Shown piece by piece: positions 25,546 through 35,548 of a DNA stretch of 64,000 nucleotides (its first letter is position 1; every line of letters begins with the position of its first letter). The DNA comes from Streptomyces agglomeratus. Lineage in GTDB: Bacteria > Actinomycetota > Actinomycetes > Streptomycetales > Streptomycetaceae. A program made the position numbers and the translations under genes. The notes under the pieces were generated by a model. That model searched no databases and was not told the DNA's origin. It saw nothing but the letters and a program-made list of their open reading frames with translations. The stretch lies in contig NZ_MEHJ01000001.1 in NCBI RefSeq assembly GCF_001746415.1, positions 5,214,501 through 5,278,500 on the forward strand. Direction: 5' to 3'.

Positions 25546-26778
25546 TCAGAACCCGTGCGGAAGCCAGGGCGCGACCCCCGCGCCGAACGCCTGCGACGCC
25601 TCGGCGAGCGCCCCCGGCCGCAGCTCACGCACCCGCCCCGCCGCCGCCAGCGAGGCCAGGCTGACGCCGCCGAGGTACGCCGCCCCCAGCTCCCGTACGG
25701 ACAGCGCCAGATCCGCCGCCTCGTCCGTACGCTTGCACGACGCACCGCCCTTCGCGTCTCCGGTCAGCCGCCAACGCCCCTCGTTCCAGGGGCAGAAGGC
25801 GTCGGCCACCTCGAAGACGACGTCCACCGGGGCCTGGTACGCGCGCGCCTCCAGCGCCGCCCCCAGCCCCACCAGCCGCACATAGAGCGAGTCCCGCACC
25901 CGTACGTCGCACCGCCGGATGTCCGAGACAAGGTGCTGCCAGGCGTCGTCCACGGGCCGGTTGCGGACCCAGACCTTCGATGCCAGGTCGATGTCGAAGA
26001 GGAAGCGCCACAGCGCGGCGTTCGCCGCGGGGTCGAGCGCCTCCAGGTCCCGCAGCACGACCGTGGCGTCGGAACCGGCCCATTTCCACTCCGGCTTGAA
26101 GTGGAACCGGGCATACCCCACCACATCGCCCGCACGCTCGGCCAGTACGCACCGCAGCGGCGACGCGCCGTCCCGGTCGCTCTCCGGGTCGAGCAGCGGC
26201 ATCCGGTCCCAGTGCGGCCTGCGGGCGAGCATCCCGGGCCGGGCCGGCACGTTCCGCGCGTACACCGTCTCGCAGGCGTCCCGCACGTCCGCCGGCGCGG
26301 CGGACCGCAGCCGTACGTCGTCCGTCCCGGGCGGCACCTCCAGCCGCACCCGCGCCGTGTCGATCTCCGCGGCCAGCTGCTGTGTTGCCGCGCCGTACCC
26401 GAAACGTCCGTAGATCGCTGGCTCGGAAGCGGTGAGCAGCGCGAGCGGCTCGCCCCATTCCCGCACGTCGTAGAGCTGGCGCCGCATCATCTCGGTCAGG
26501 ACGCCGCGCCGCCGGTGCGTCGCCGCGACGCTCACCAGGCTCACACCGGCCGCGGGCACCAGCGCGCCGCCCGGCACGGACAGCCGGAAGGAGAACGCGC
26601 TCGCCGTGCCGACGCACTGCTGCCCGTCCCAGACGCCGAGGCTGCGGGCCGGCTCGGTCACCGCGCGGTCGAACGCCCGCTCCTCCGCACTCTCGGGCAC
26701 ACCCCCGAAGGCGAGCTCGACCGCCTCGAACCAGTCGTCCCACTCACTCGCACGCAACACGCGTAATTCGGTGGTCAT
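25546..26778 (-). CDS. GNAT N-acetyltransferase, Eis-like
   Basis: A 410-residue protein with the layout of Eis (enhanced intracellular survival) acetyltransferases: an N-terminal GNAT domain (LVPAAGVSLVSVAATHRRRGVLTEMMRRQL, the acetyl-CoA-binding beta4-alpha3 motif), a second GNAT-like domain (VVGYARFHFKPEW, LEALDPAANAALWRFLFDID), and a sterol-carrier-protein-like C-terminal domain. The chain ends in PWLPHGF, matching the usual free C-terminal aromatic residue that supplies the catalytic carboxylate in this family. Eis proteins acetylate lysines or aminoglycosides at several positions; the natural substrate here is unknown. It is divergent from the phosphatase gene. Confidence 0.85.
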   Translation of the reverse strand: MTTELRVLRASEWDDWFEAVELAFGGVPESAEERAFDRAVTEPARSLGVWDGQQCVGTASAFSFRLSVPGGALVPAAGVSLVSVAATHRRRGVLTEMMRRQLYDVREWGEPLALLTASEPAIYGRFGYGAATQQLAAEIDTARVRLEVPPGTDDVRLRSAAPADVRDACETVYARNVPARPGMLARRPHWDRMPLLDPESDRDGASPLRCVLAERAGDVVGYARFHFKPEWKWAGSDATVVLRDLEALDPAANAALWRFLFDIDLASKVWVRNRPVDDAWQHLVSDIRRCDVRVRDSLYVRLVGLGAALEARAYQAPVDVVFEVADAFCPWNEGRWRLTGDAKGGASCKRTDEAADLALSVRELGAAYLGGVSLASLAAAGRVRELRPGALAEASQAFGAGVAPWLPHGF

Positions 26779-26884
26779 ATGCCATGCCTACCAGGCCACC
26801 GGCATTCGAGCGACCCAATTTCGAACACAATGTCACAGGGGTCCCCCTGCGGAGGAGCGGCGGGGATGGATAGGGTCCACCGCA

Positions 26885-28030
26885 ATGGCAGCTGGAGTGG
26901 GAACCGAATCGTTCTCGGCACGGACGCGCAAGTCGGCGCACCGGGCCCGGATCGCGCTGCGCAAATCCGGCGTCGACTACTTCCGGGGAGACGGCTCGGA
27001 CTGGATCGCCCTGGCCGGCCTGCTGCTGACGGTCCCGGCGATCGTCCTCGGCACGATCGTGTCGCCGGTCTGGTGCGCGCCGGCCATGCTCGTGCTGCCG
27101 ATCGTGGCCGGCGGCCTGCTGCTGCGCCCCGCAAGCCTGCTCGGCCTGTACGCCGCGGCCGCCGGCGGGCTGATCGTCGAGTCGGTCGCGCTCGGCCCCT
27201 ACGCGGGGGGCCCGGCCACGGTCACCCCCGGCACCGTCCTCACGGTCGCGGCCTGCGGCTTCTTCGGCCTGATCATCGCCCAGTTCCGGGCCAGGGTCGG
27301 CGTTCCGTGGCGACGCGGCGGCACGATGCTCTTCGACCTGCGCGAACGCATCCGGGTACAGAGCGCGCTGCCCCGCCTGCCGAAGAACTGGCACAGCGAG
27401 ATGGCCCTGCGCCCGGCGGGCGGCCAGTCCTTCTCCGGCGACTTCGTGGTCGCGGCCCGCACGAACGGCGGCCGCACCCTGGAGGTCGTACTCACCGACG
27501 TGTCGGGCAAGGGCATGGACGCCGCCTCGCGTGCCCTGCTCCTGTCCGGCGCGTTCGGCGGACTGCTGGGCTCGCTCCCGCCGCACGGCTTCCTCCCCGC
27601 CGCCAACGGCTACCTGCTGCGCCAGGACTGGGAGGAGGGTTTCGCGACCTCCATCCACCTGGTCCTGGACCTGGACTCCGGCGACTACGAACTCCTGTCG
27701 GCGGGTCACCTCCCCGCTCTCCAGCTGCACGCGGGCAGCGGACGCTGGGAGGAGAAGTCCGGCGAGGGCCCGCTGCTCGGTGTGTACGACGGCGCCCAGT
27801 TCGACTCCTGCAAGGGCTCGCTGGAGCCCGGCGACGTACTGATGCTGTTCACCGACGGCCTGGTGGAGGCGTCGGGCCGGGACATCGCGGAAGGCATCGA
27901 CCGCCTGACCGGCGAGGCCGACCGTTACGTGTCCTGCGGCTTCCAGGGCGCCGCGTGGCACCTGATCGAAGCGGTGGCGAAGGACGTCAACGACGACCGC
28001 GCGCTCCTCCTGATCTGCCACGACGCGTAA
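26885..28030 (+). CDS. Membrane PP2C/SpoIIE-type serine phosphatase
   Basis: A 381-residue signalling protein. Residues about 40-125 form three to four membrane segments (DWIALAGLLLTVPAIVLGTIV, PAMLVLPIVAGGLLL, GTVLTVAACGFFGLII) and the cytoplasmic part is a SpoIIE-like PPM phosphatase: SGDFVVAAR and VVLTDVSGKGMDAA (metal-binding Asp), LLSAGHLPALQL and LMLFTDGLVEA (second metal-binding Asp). Such phosphatases in Streptomyces dephosphorylate anti-anti-sigma factors. No anti-sigma or STAS gene is adjacent, so the target is unknown. The ATG at 26885 has only a weak ribosome binding site, and the start is less certain than the rest. Confidence 0.85.
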   Translation: MAAGVGTESFSARTRKSAHRARIALRKSGVDYFRGDGSDWIALAGLLLTVPAIVLGTIVSPVWCAPAMLVLPIVAGGLLLRPASLLGLYAAAAGGLIVESVALGPYAGGPATVTPGTVLTVAACGFFGLIIAQFRARVGVPWRRGGTMLFDLRERIRVQSALPRLPKNWHSEMALRPAGGQSFSGDFVVAARTNGGRTLEVVLTDVSGKGMDAASRALLLSGAFGGLLGSLPPHGFLPAANGYLLRQDWEEGFATSIHLVLDLDSGDYELLSAGHLPALQLHAGSGRWEEKSGEGPLLGVYDGAQFDSCKGSLEPGDVLMLFTDGLVEASGRDIAEGIDRLTGEADRYVSCGFQGAAWHLIEAVAKDVNDDRALLLICHDA

Positions 28031-28104
28031 CCGGCCCCGGTCCCGGTCCGTACAGCCCCGGTCCGAGTCCGTACCGCCCTGGTTCCAGTCCGTACAGTCG
28101 GACC

Positions 28105-28584
28105 ATGCCGAATCTGACACTGGCCGAGGTCGAGGCCGTGGCCCGGGCCGCGCACGCCACCCAGACCGACAAGGCCGGCCGCCCGTACACCGAGCATCTC
28201 GCCGCCGTCGCCGAGGGCGTCCGCGCGCGGGGCGGCTCCGAGGAGCAGATCGCCGCGGCCTGGCTGCACGACGCGGTCGAGGACGGCGCACTGTCGGCGG
28301 GGTGGCTGGCGGCGGCGGAACTTCCGCAGGCCACCAAGGACATGGTGCTCGCGGTGACCAAGCGCCCGGGGGAGGACCTGCGCGCGTACACCCGGCGCGT
28401 CCTCGCGACGCCCGGAGCGCTCCTGGTCAAGGAGGCGGACCTCGCACACAACGCGGACCCCGGCCGTCTCGCCGTACTCGACGAGGCGACCAGGGCCCGG
28501 CTCACGCTCAAATACGCGGAGGTACACCGTCTCCTAGGACTGGAACCCCGGCCCGGGACCGCTGCCCGGACCGCCTCCCTCTAG
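28105..28584 (+). CDS. HD-domain protein (RelA/SpoT-hydrolase-like)
   Basis: A 159-residue cytoplasmic protein containing an HD-type metal-dependent phosphohydrolase fold: AARAAHATQTDKAGRPYTEHL at the start, then AAAWLHDAVED (the HD pair) and LVKEADLAHNADP (further metal-ligand region). This is the arrangement seen in small stand-alone SpoT hydrolase-like proteins, but there is no synthetase or TGS domain. The substrate may be a nucleotide such as (p)ppGpp; this is not proven. Its TAG stop overlaps the convergent acyltransferase stop within one CTAG palindrome (28581-28584). Confidence 0.75.
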   Translation: MPNLTLAEVEAVARAAHATQTDKAGRPYTEHLAAVAEGVRARGGSEEQIAAAWLHDAVEDGALSAGWLAAAELPQATKDMVLAVTKRPGEDLRAYTRRVLATPGALLVKEADLAHNADPGRLAVLDEATRARLTLKYAEVHRLLGLEPRPGTAARTASL

Positions 28585-29807
28585 GAGGCCCTGATCAGCG
28601 AACGGCGCTCCCGCTGCCGGGCGTTCTCGACCGGATCGCGGCGAAAGGCCCAGTTCATCTCGGGCTCCATCGCCCAGCGGAACATCCGCCGCACGAACGG
28701 GGTGCAGAGCAGCGTGACCGCGACGGCGATCGCGACGGTCACGAAGATCTCGCCGAGCGGCGTCGAGAGCCACGGGTACGTCTCGAACAGGTTGGCGTAG
28801 CCCGCGCCCTTCACCAGGAAGCCGTGCAGCAGGTATCCGCCGAGGGTGCCGGCGCCGAGCACCGTGAACCACATCCTGCGGCCCGGGACCCAGGCCAGGA
28901 AGCAGGCCGTCAGGATCAGCGAGCACCCGAAGAGGGCGAAGGTCATGACGACCCCGGCCCACCAGGGCGCGCCGATCTGCTGCGAGGCGCTGCTGTGGTA
29001 GAACCACCCGAGCCCGAGGCGGGGGGCGGCCCAGTACGCGAAGAGCAGCGTGCACAGGACCACGGGAACGGCCAGCAGCCGGACCTCGCGCCGGCGCACC
29101 ATCCGGAAGTGCTCCGGCTTCAGCAGCAGACCGAGCACGAAGTACGGCAGGAACTGGAGCACGCGCTGGAGGTTGAGGTCGTCTCCGATGTTGGGGGTCA
29201 CGGAGGCGAGGACGGCGATGGCCAGCGCCACCGGCAGGGGATGGCGCAGTGACTGCCAGACCGGGGTGGTCAGCCGCCACACGAACAGGGCGATCAGGAA
29301 CCAGGTCAGGTACCAGGGGTCGAGCAGGCTGATGGACTGGTCGGGGTCGTCGGCCCACCGCTTGAAGAGTGTGTAGGCGGTCTCAAAGATCACATACGGT
29401 ACGGCGACGCCCGTGATCAGGCGCTGGAGCTTCTTGCGGCTCAGATCGAAGCCACGTGAGAAGTAGCCGGAGATGATGATGAAAGCCGGCATGTGGAAGC
29501 TGTAGACGACGATGTACAGCGCGCGGGTGGCGCGGCTGCCGTCCATCACCGGCTCCCACATGTGCGCCATCGCCACCAGGACGATCGCCAGGTACTTCGC
29601 GTTGTCGAAGAAGGCGTCGCGCTGCTTGGGGGCCGGGGTGGCGCCCGGAAGGGGGACGGGGGTCGCGGCACGGGCCGGCGTGGGGGGCGCGTCGGTCCCG
29701 TACCCGTGGGCGGTGGCCGAGGCGGTCCGTGCGAGGGGTGTTTCGGGCTCCTGCTCCCGGGCCGGGGGGAGCGGGGCCCTCTGATATCCGTGCGGAGCGT
29801 GAAACAT
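28581..29807 (-). CDS. Membrane acyltransferase, acyltransferase-3 family
   Basis: A 408-residue integral membrane protein. A proline/alanine-rich cytoplasmic stretch of about 60 residues is followed by FFDNAKYLAIVLVAMAHMWEPV, the first membrane segment with the family's active-site histidine, and FHMPAFIIISGYFSRGF; some ten membrane segments follow. Members O-acetylate or O-acylate surface glycans and secondary metabolites. The ATG at 29807 (MFHAPHGYQRAP) was chosen; a longer frame reaches 29930 but runs into the AT-rich intergenic zone. The acceptor is unknown. Confidence 0.82.
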   Translation of the reverse strand: MFHAPHGYQRAPLPPAREQEPETPLARTASATAHGYGTDAPPTPARAATPVPLPGATPAPKQRDAFFDNAKYLAIVLVAMAHMWEPVMDGSRATRALYIVVYSFHMPAFIIISGYFSRGFDLSRKKLQRLITGVAVPYVIFETAYTLFKRWADDPDQSISLLDPWYLTWFLIALFVWRLTTPVWQSLRHPLPVALAIAVLASVTPNIGDDLNLQRVLQFLPYFVLGLLLKPEHFRMVRRREVRLLAVPVVLCTLLFAYWAAPRLGLGWFYHSSASQQIGAPWWAGVVMTFALFGCSLILTACFLAWVPGRRMWFTVLGAGTLGGYLLHGFLVKGAGYANLFETYPWLSTPLGEIFVTVAIAVAVTLLCTPFVRRMFRWAMEPEMNWAFRRDPVENARQRERRSLIRAS

Positions 29808-30324
29808 CTGAGGCACCCTAGCTGCGCCCCCGGATTCCGTAAAACCTCGTTCGCCGCTCTCTGCTATTCGTGTGAGTACCCCGTGGACGGAGAAGTCGAC
29901 ATAGTGATGGGTTTTTATGGCCGGGCTCACATTTTCACCCCCGTATGGGGTAACTCATCCAGATTAAATGGTGCATAACGCCAGCGGGCGACTCTGGTGA
30001 TATGTCCCGTTTCATTGCGTCTTTACCGGTCATCGAGATGTGGGCGTCCACGCAATTCGAATTTCCTGCGAACGTGATGTGTGGATAGCGAAACGATCAT
30101 GCCTAATAACTGCCGCACGGGGCAGATCAATTCAGCGGCGCGCATGTGCGGCGCCCGCGCCCCGGGGTGCACGCCGGGCCTGCCGACGGCGCGAACCACG
30201 TGCCGACGTTGCGTCACGCGGCAACCACCAGTGGTGAGTTGGTGGCACGATGGTGCCTGCGGGAGTGCGCTGGGCCGTGCGCTCCCGGGCCGGCAAGGCG
30301 GACCGACCGAGGGTGTGATCAGTT
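29808..30324. other. AT-rich intergenic region without a supported gene
   Basis: From about 29880 to 30120 the G+C content counted from the sequence is 50-55%, against about 70% around it. It lies upstream of two divergent membrane-protein genes and close to two tRNA genes. A 28-codon plus-strand ORF beginning at 30002 has a TTA codon and no G/C bias at third positions; it was not called. The dip could be a promoter and nucleoid-protein (Lsr2-type) binding zone or a remnant of acquired DNA. Confidence 0.5.
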
Positions 30325-30519
30325 GTGGCCATTTCACTGTCTGTGGTGCTTCTGTTGGCGATCGTCCTGGTGGTGTTGATCCGCGGGGGCTCGATCAAGG
30401 CGGGACCGGCGGTGGTGGCCGTGCTCTTCGGCTTCTTCCTCGCGTCCACCGGCATGGCGCCGTCGATCAACCGCTTCCTGAACTCGCTGGCGGAGACCAT
30501 AAACGAGATCAGTTTCTGA
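30325..30519 (+). CDS. Small membrane protein of unknown function
   Basis: A 64-residue protein starting with GTG at 30325 (MAISLSVVLLLAIVLVVLIR). It has two hydrophobic stretches (about 2-19 and 26-45) joined by a basic RGGSIKAG turn and a polar tail SINRFLNSLAETINEISF. Third codon positions are nearly all G or C, supporting a real gene despite its size. It precedes the tRNA-Gly gene on the opposite strand. I do not recognise a function, though small proteins of this type are common next to tRNA genes ahead of tig in Streptomyces. Confidence 0.7.
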   Translation: MAISLSVVLLLAIVLVVLIRGGSIKAGPAVVAVLFGFFLASTGMAPSINRFLNSLAETINEISF

Positions 30520-30615
30520 GGGGGCGGCCGGAACGGCGGCCCCCGGGAGCGCCACGGCTCCGCAAACGCGTCCGGCCCGGCTCGGTGACGTATCACCGAG
30601 CCGGGCCGGAGGCCG

Positions 30616-30689
30616 TGGAGCGGGCGACGGGAATCGAACCCGCGTAGCTAGTTTGGAAGACTAGGGCTCTACCATTGAGCTACGCCCGC
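30616..30689 (-). tRNA. tRNA-Gly (anticodon TCC), CCA encoded
   Basis: Read on the minus strand it begins GCGGGCGTAGCTCAATGGTA and ends with CGCCCGC, T, CCA. The 7-bp acceptor stem is perfect, the anticodon loop is CTTCCAA, and the T-loop reads TTCGATTC. The discriminator is T, as usual for tRNA-Gly, and the CCA end is genomically encoded (30616-30618). Confidence 0.97.
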
Positions 30690-30826
30690 ACAGCGCACCG
30701 CCGGTCACGTGACCGCGGCACGAAGAGCATCGTAGCGGGTTCCCGGCGGTCGGCGCACACCCGATACGCCCCCCGTAAAGCGGCGGCCGTACTGTCCGCG
30801 GCCATGTACCCTACGTGTCGCACCGA

Positions 30827-30903
30827 CGGGGTGTGGCGCAGCTTGGTAGCGCGTCCGCTTTGGGAGCGGAAGGTCGTCGGTTCGAATCCGGCCACCCCGA
30901 CCA
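30827..30903 (+). tRNA. tRNA-Pro (anticodon TGG), CCA encoded
   Basis: Begins CGGGGTGTGGCGCAGCTTGG, has an anticodon arm with loop CTTTGGGA reading TGG, a T-arm with GGTTCGAATCC, and an acceptor stem closing with CACCCCG, A, CCA. This is the UGG isoacceptor; the encoded CCA is at 30901-30903. It lies 174 bp upstream of trigger factor. Confidence 0.97.
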
Positions 30904-31077
30904 TCACACACATGATCCCGCGCGATCCCGACCAAGATCGCATTGTGGGAGTCTTCCTGCTTGCCGTTACTATGCAAACTCGTGCCCGTGTGTCTGATGT
31001 GCCGGGCTCGAACGGCGAAGCCGCCATCCGCGCGGCCCAGCAGAACCCCAGAAGTCAGCCCCCAAGGAGACCGAACC

Positions 31078-32448
31078 GTGAAGAGCGCCGTGGAGACCCT
31101 GAACCCGACCCGGGTTCGGCTCAGCATCGAGGTGCCCTTCGAGGAGCTCAAGGACAGCCTCGACGCGGCGTACAAGAAGATCAACCAGCAGGTCACGGTG
31201 AAGGGCTTCCGCAAGGGCAAGATCCCGAACCGAGTCATCGACCAGCGGTTCGGCCGTGGTGCTGTGCTGGAGGAGGCCGTCAACGACGCCCTTCCGAAGT
31301 TCTACACCGAGGCTGTCAACGAGGGTGAGCTGAACGTTCTCGGCCAGCCCGAGGTCGACATCACGGAGCTGAAGGACGGCGAGCTGCTCTCCTTCACCGC
31401 CGAGGTCGACATCCGCCCGACGATCGAGATCCCGGACTACTCCGGCATCGAGGTCGAGGTCGACGCGGTCGAGGTCAAGGACGAGGACGTCGACAAGGCC
31501 GTGGAGGAGCTGCGCGGCCGCTTCGCCTCCACCAACCCGGTCGAGCGCCCCGCCGCCGCCGGCGACGTCGTGACGATCGACCTGGAGGCCAAGGTCGACG
31601 GCGAGGTCCTCGAGGACGGCGTGGCCGAGGGTGTCTCGTACACCATCGGCTCCGGTGAGCTGCTCGACGGCATCGACGAGGCCGTGACCGGCCTGGAGGC
31701 CGGTGGCGAGGCCACCTTCACCTCCTCGCTCAAGGGCGGCAGCGCGGAGGGCAAGGAGGCCGAGGTCACCGTCAAGGTCACCGCGGTCGCCGCCCGTGAG
31801 CTGCCCGAGCTGGACGACGACTTCGCGCAGATGGCGAGCGAGTTCGACACCCTCGACGAGCTCAAGGCCGACAGCCGCAAGCGCCTCGAGAACATGAAGC
31901 AGTACGACCAGGCCACGCAGGCCCAGGAGCGCGTCCTGGAGAAGCTGCTGGAGCTGGTCGAGGTCCCGATCCCCGAGAAGCTGCTCGAGGACGAGGTCAA
32001 GACCCGTAAGCACAACCTCGAGCACCACCAGCTCGGCCAGATGGGCCTGGACATCGAGAAGTACCTCGAGATCCAGGGCAAGACGGCCGAGGAGTTCGAC
32101 GCCGAGCTGCGCGAGCAGGCGGTCAAGGGCATCAAGACGCAGTTCGTCCTCGACGAGCTCGTCAACAAGGAGAAGCTGAACGTCAACCAGGAGGAGCTCA
32201 CCGAGCACCTCATGCGGCGCGCGCAGTCCTCCGGCATGAGCCCCGACCAGTTCGCCCAGGCCGTCGTCGAGGGTGGCCAGGTGCCGATGCTCGTCGGCGA
32301 GGTCGCCCGCGGCAAGGCGCTCGCCGTCGTCGTCGAGGCCGCCAAGGTCACCGACACCAACGGTGACCCGGTCGAGCTCGAGGACGAAGAGGACGAGGCC
32401 GCCGAGGCTTCCGACTCCTCCTCCGAGGAGAAGACGACCGAGGCCTGA
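31078..32448 (+). CDS. tig: Trigger factor, ribosome-associated chaperone and prolyl isomerase
   Basis: A 456-residue protein that binds the ribosome next to the exit tunnel and shields nascent chains. The N-terminal ribosome-binding domain includes [14 protein letters not shown] (the GFRxGKxP loop that contacts L23). A PPIase domain follows ([18 protein letters not shown] to about 240), and the rest is the helical chaperone domain. An acidic tail ([20 protein letters not shown]) ends the protein, as in other actinobacteria. The GTG at 31078 has AAGGAG eight bases upstream. A 15-bp terminator follows, so tig is a transcription unit of its own ahead of clpP1P2. Confidence 0.98.
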   Translation: MKSAVETLNPTRVRLSIEVPFEELKDSLDAAYKKINQQVTVKGFRKGKIPNRVIDQRFGRGAVLEEAVNDALPKFYTEAVNEGELNVLGQPEVDITELKDGELLSFTAEVDIRPTIEIPDYSGIEVEVDAVEVKDEDVDKAVEELRGRFASTNPVERPAAAGDVVTIDLEAKVDGEVLEDGVAEGVSYTIGSGELLDGIDEAVTGLEAGGEATFTSSLKGGSAEGKEAEVTVKVTAVAARELPELDDDFAQMASEFDTLDELKADSRKRLENMKQYDQATQAQERVLEKLLELVEVPIPEKLLEDEVKTRKHNLEHHQLGQMGLDIEKYLEIQGKTAEEFDAELREQAVKGIKTQFVLDELVNKEKLNVNQEELTEHLMRRAQSSGMSPDQFAQAVVEGGQVPMLVGEVARGKALAVVVEAAKVTDTNGDPVELEDEEDEAAEASDSSSEEKTTEA

Positions 32449-32482
32449 GCCTCGACCGCTCCGATCTGATCCGATCCGCGGG

Positions 32483-32517
32483 GACGGGCCCGGACGCATC
32501 ACGCGTCCGGGCCCGTC
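32483..32517 (+). terminator. Intrinsic terminator after tig
   Basis: Perfect 15-base arms (32483-32497 and 32503-32517) and a 5-base loop, starting 35 bases after the tig stop. It separates tig from the clp genes. Confidence 0.8.
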
Positions 32518-32544
32518 GTCGTACGCGGGTACGGTCCGGGACCT

Positions 32545-32560
32545 TGCGCTCCCAGCGAAC
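32545..32560 (+). promoter_or_regulatory. Predicted ClgR-binding site upstream of clpP1
   Basis: TTGCGCTCCCAGCGAAC contains CGC-N5-GCG with GCGAAC on the right arm, in keeping with the Streptomyces ClgR motif (GTTCGC-N5-GCG). ClgR activates clpP1P2 in S. lividans. The site is about 130 bases upstream of clpP1 and just past the tig terminator. Confidence 0.5.
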
Positions 32561-32690
32561 AGTTCGGGAACCGGGATGGCGTTGTCCTACCTGCGCGTTA
32601 GGGTCCATGAAGAGGAGAGTGGGGAGTCCCCGCCCTCCGGTACGAAGACGCTGAGACGGCCGAAGCCGTCAGAGACGAGCAGGTGTATAC

Positions 32691-33308
32691 GTGACGAATC
32701 TGATGCCGTACGCCGCGGGTGAGCCGTCCATCGGTGGGGGCCTCGGCGACCAGGTCTACAACCGGCTGCTCGGCGAGCGGATCATCTTCCTCGGCCAGCA
32801 GGTCGACGATGACATCGCCAACAAGATCACAGCACAGTTGCTCCTCCTTGCGGCCGACCCGGACAAGGACATCTACCTCTACATCAACAGCCCCGGCGGT
32901 TCGGTGACGGCCGGCATGGCGGTCTACGACACCATGCAGTACATCCCGAACGACGTGGTCACCATCGGCATGGGCCTCGCGGCCTCGATGGGCCAGTTCC
33001 TGCTGACCGGTGGCGCCGCGGGCAAGCGCTTCGCGCTCCCCAACACCGACATCCTGATGCACCAGGGCTCGGCCGGCCTCGGCGGCACCGCCTCGGACAT
33101 CAAGATCCAGGCCGAGCAGCTGCTGCGTACGAAGAAGCGCATGGCGGAGATCACCGCCCGGCACTCCGGCCAGACCGTCGAGACGATCATCCGTGACGGT
33201 GACCGCGACCGCTGGTACTCGGCGGAAGAGGCCGTGGAGTACGGCCTCATCGACGAGATCATCAGCTCCGCCTCGGGCGTTCCGGGCGGCGGCGGTACCG
33301 GGGCCTGA
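32691..33308 (+). CDS. clpP1: ATP-dependent Clp protease proteolytic subunit ClpP1
   Basis: A 205-residue serine peptidase that assembles with ClpP2 into the two-ring proteolytic chamber fed by ClpX or ClpC. The catalytic Ser is in [12 protein letters not shown] and the His in [13 protein letters not shown]; the Asp lies in the DRDRW region near 172. The chain ends in a Gly-rich VPGGGGTGA tail. The GTG at 32691 is the longest available start, and upstream codons run into a stop without another start. It lies 56 bases before clpP2, with which it surely forms an operon. In Streptomyces the pair is needed for normal development and is controlled by ClgR. Confidence 0.96.
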   Translation: MTNLMPYAAGEPSIGGGLGDQVYNRLLGERIIFLGQQVDDDIANKITAQLLLLAADPDKDIYLYINSPGGSVTAGMAVYDTMQYIPNDVVTIGMGLAASMGQFLLTGGAAGKRFALPNTDILMHQGSAGLGGTASDIKIQAEQLLRTKKRMAEITARHSGQTVETIIRDGDRDRWYSAEEAVEYGLIDEIISSASGVPGGGGTGA

Positions 33309-33364
33309 TCCCCGCACCGAGCCTCCCCCGCCCACCGAACGCCACCAGGATGGTGAGAACCCAC

Positions 33365-34021
33365 ATGAACGACTTCTCCGCGAGCGGCCTCTACACCGGC
33401 CCGCAGGTGGACAACCGCTACATCGTGCCGCGCTTCGTCGAGCGCACCTCGCAGGGCGTGCGTGAGTACGACCCGTACGCGAAGCTCTTCGAGGAGCGCG
33501 TGATCTTCCTCGGTGTGCAGATCGACGACGCCTCCGCCAACGACGTCATGGCGCAGCTGCTGTGCCTGGAGTCGATGGACCCGGACCGCGACATCTCCAT
33601 CTACATCAACAGCCCCGGCGGCTCGTTCACGGCCCTCACGGCCATCTACGACACGATGCAGTTCGTGAAGCCGGACATCCAGACGGTCTGCATGGGCCAG
33701 GCGGCCTCCGCCGCCGCCGTCCTGCTCGCCGCCGGCACGCCGGGCAAGCGCATGGCACTGCCGAACGCGCGGGTGCTGATCCACCAGCCCTCCTCGCAGA
33801 CCGGCCGTGAGCAGCTCTCCGACCTGGAGATCGCGGCCCAGGAGATCCTGCGGATGCGTTCACAGCTGGAGGAGATGCTCGCGAAGCACTCCACCACGCC
33901 GATCGAGAAGATCCGCGACGACATCGAGCGCGACAAGATCCTGACCGCAGAGGACTCCCTTGCGTACGGTCTGATCGACCAGATCGTGTCCACCCGCAAG
34001 AACGCGCCCGTGGGCGCCTGA
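33365..34021 (+). CDS. clpP2: ATP-dependent Clp protease proteolytic subunit ClpP2
   Basis: A 218-residue partner of ClpP1. The catalytic Ser is in [15 protein letters not shown], the His in [13 protein letters not shown], and the Asp in [12 protein letters not shown]. Compared with ClpP1 it has a longer N-terminal segment ([19 protein letters not shown]) before the shared VDDDIAN/IDDASAN helix. The ATG at 33365 was preferred to the one at 33350, which would leave no room for a ribosome binding site; GGTGAG lies about nine bases ahead of 33365. The clpX gene follows after 148 bases. Confidence 0.96.
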   Translation: MNDFSASGLYTGPQVDNRYIVPRFVERTSQGVREYDPYAKLFEERVIFLGVQIDDASANDVMAQLLCLESMDPDRDISIYINSPGGSFTALTAIYDTMQFVKPDIQTVCMGQAASAAAVLLAAGTPGKRMALPNARVLIHQPSSQTGREQLSDLEIAAQEILRMRSQLEEMLAKHSTTPIEKIRDDIERDKILTAEDSLAYGLIDQIVSTRKNAPVGA

Positions 34022-34169
34022 CGCGTGGCAGCCCGCCCCTTGGCACCGTCCACGTCAATGTGAACCGTGCCAAGGGGGGCCCGAACGGGGGCCCAGGCAA
34101 GGTACCGTCGGATATGAGGCACCAGGAGACGCTGAACGTGGCGTCTCCCAGGCGAAGGGGAAGCACCTC

Positions 34170-35465
<1,296 letters not shown>

Positions 35466-35484
35466 CGGTCCGGTCCGTACGAAC

Positions 35485-35520
35485 AAGGGGCGCCCGGCGG
35501 TTCTTCGCCGGGCGCCCCTT
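35485..35520. terminator. Bidirectional terminator after clpX
   Basis: Perfect 15-base arms (35485-35499 and 35506-35520) around GTTCTT, between the convergent clpX and PYGQ-protein genes. One of the most stable hairpins of the window. Confidence 0.85.
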
Positions 35521-35548
35521 CGTGTCCGTTCCCCGTGTCCGTACCGCG

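Noticed and set aside
30002-30088. 28-codon ORF with a TTA codon in the AT-rich gap
   Set aside because: No Shine-Dalgarno sequence and no G/C bias at third positions.
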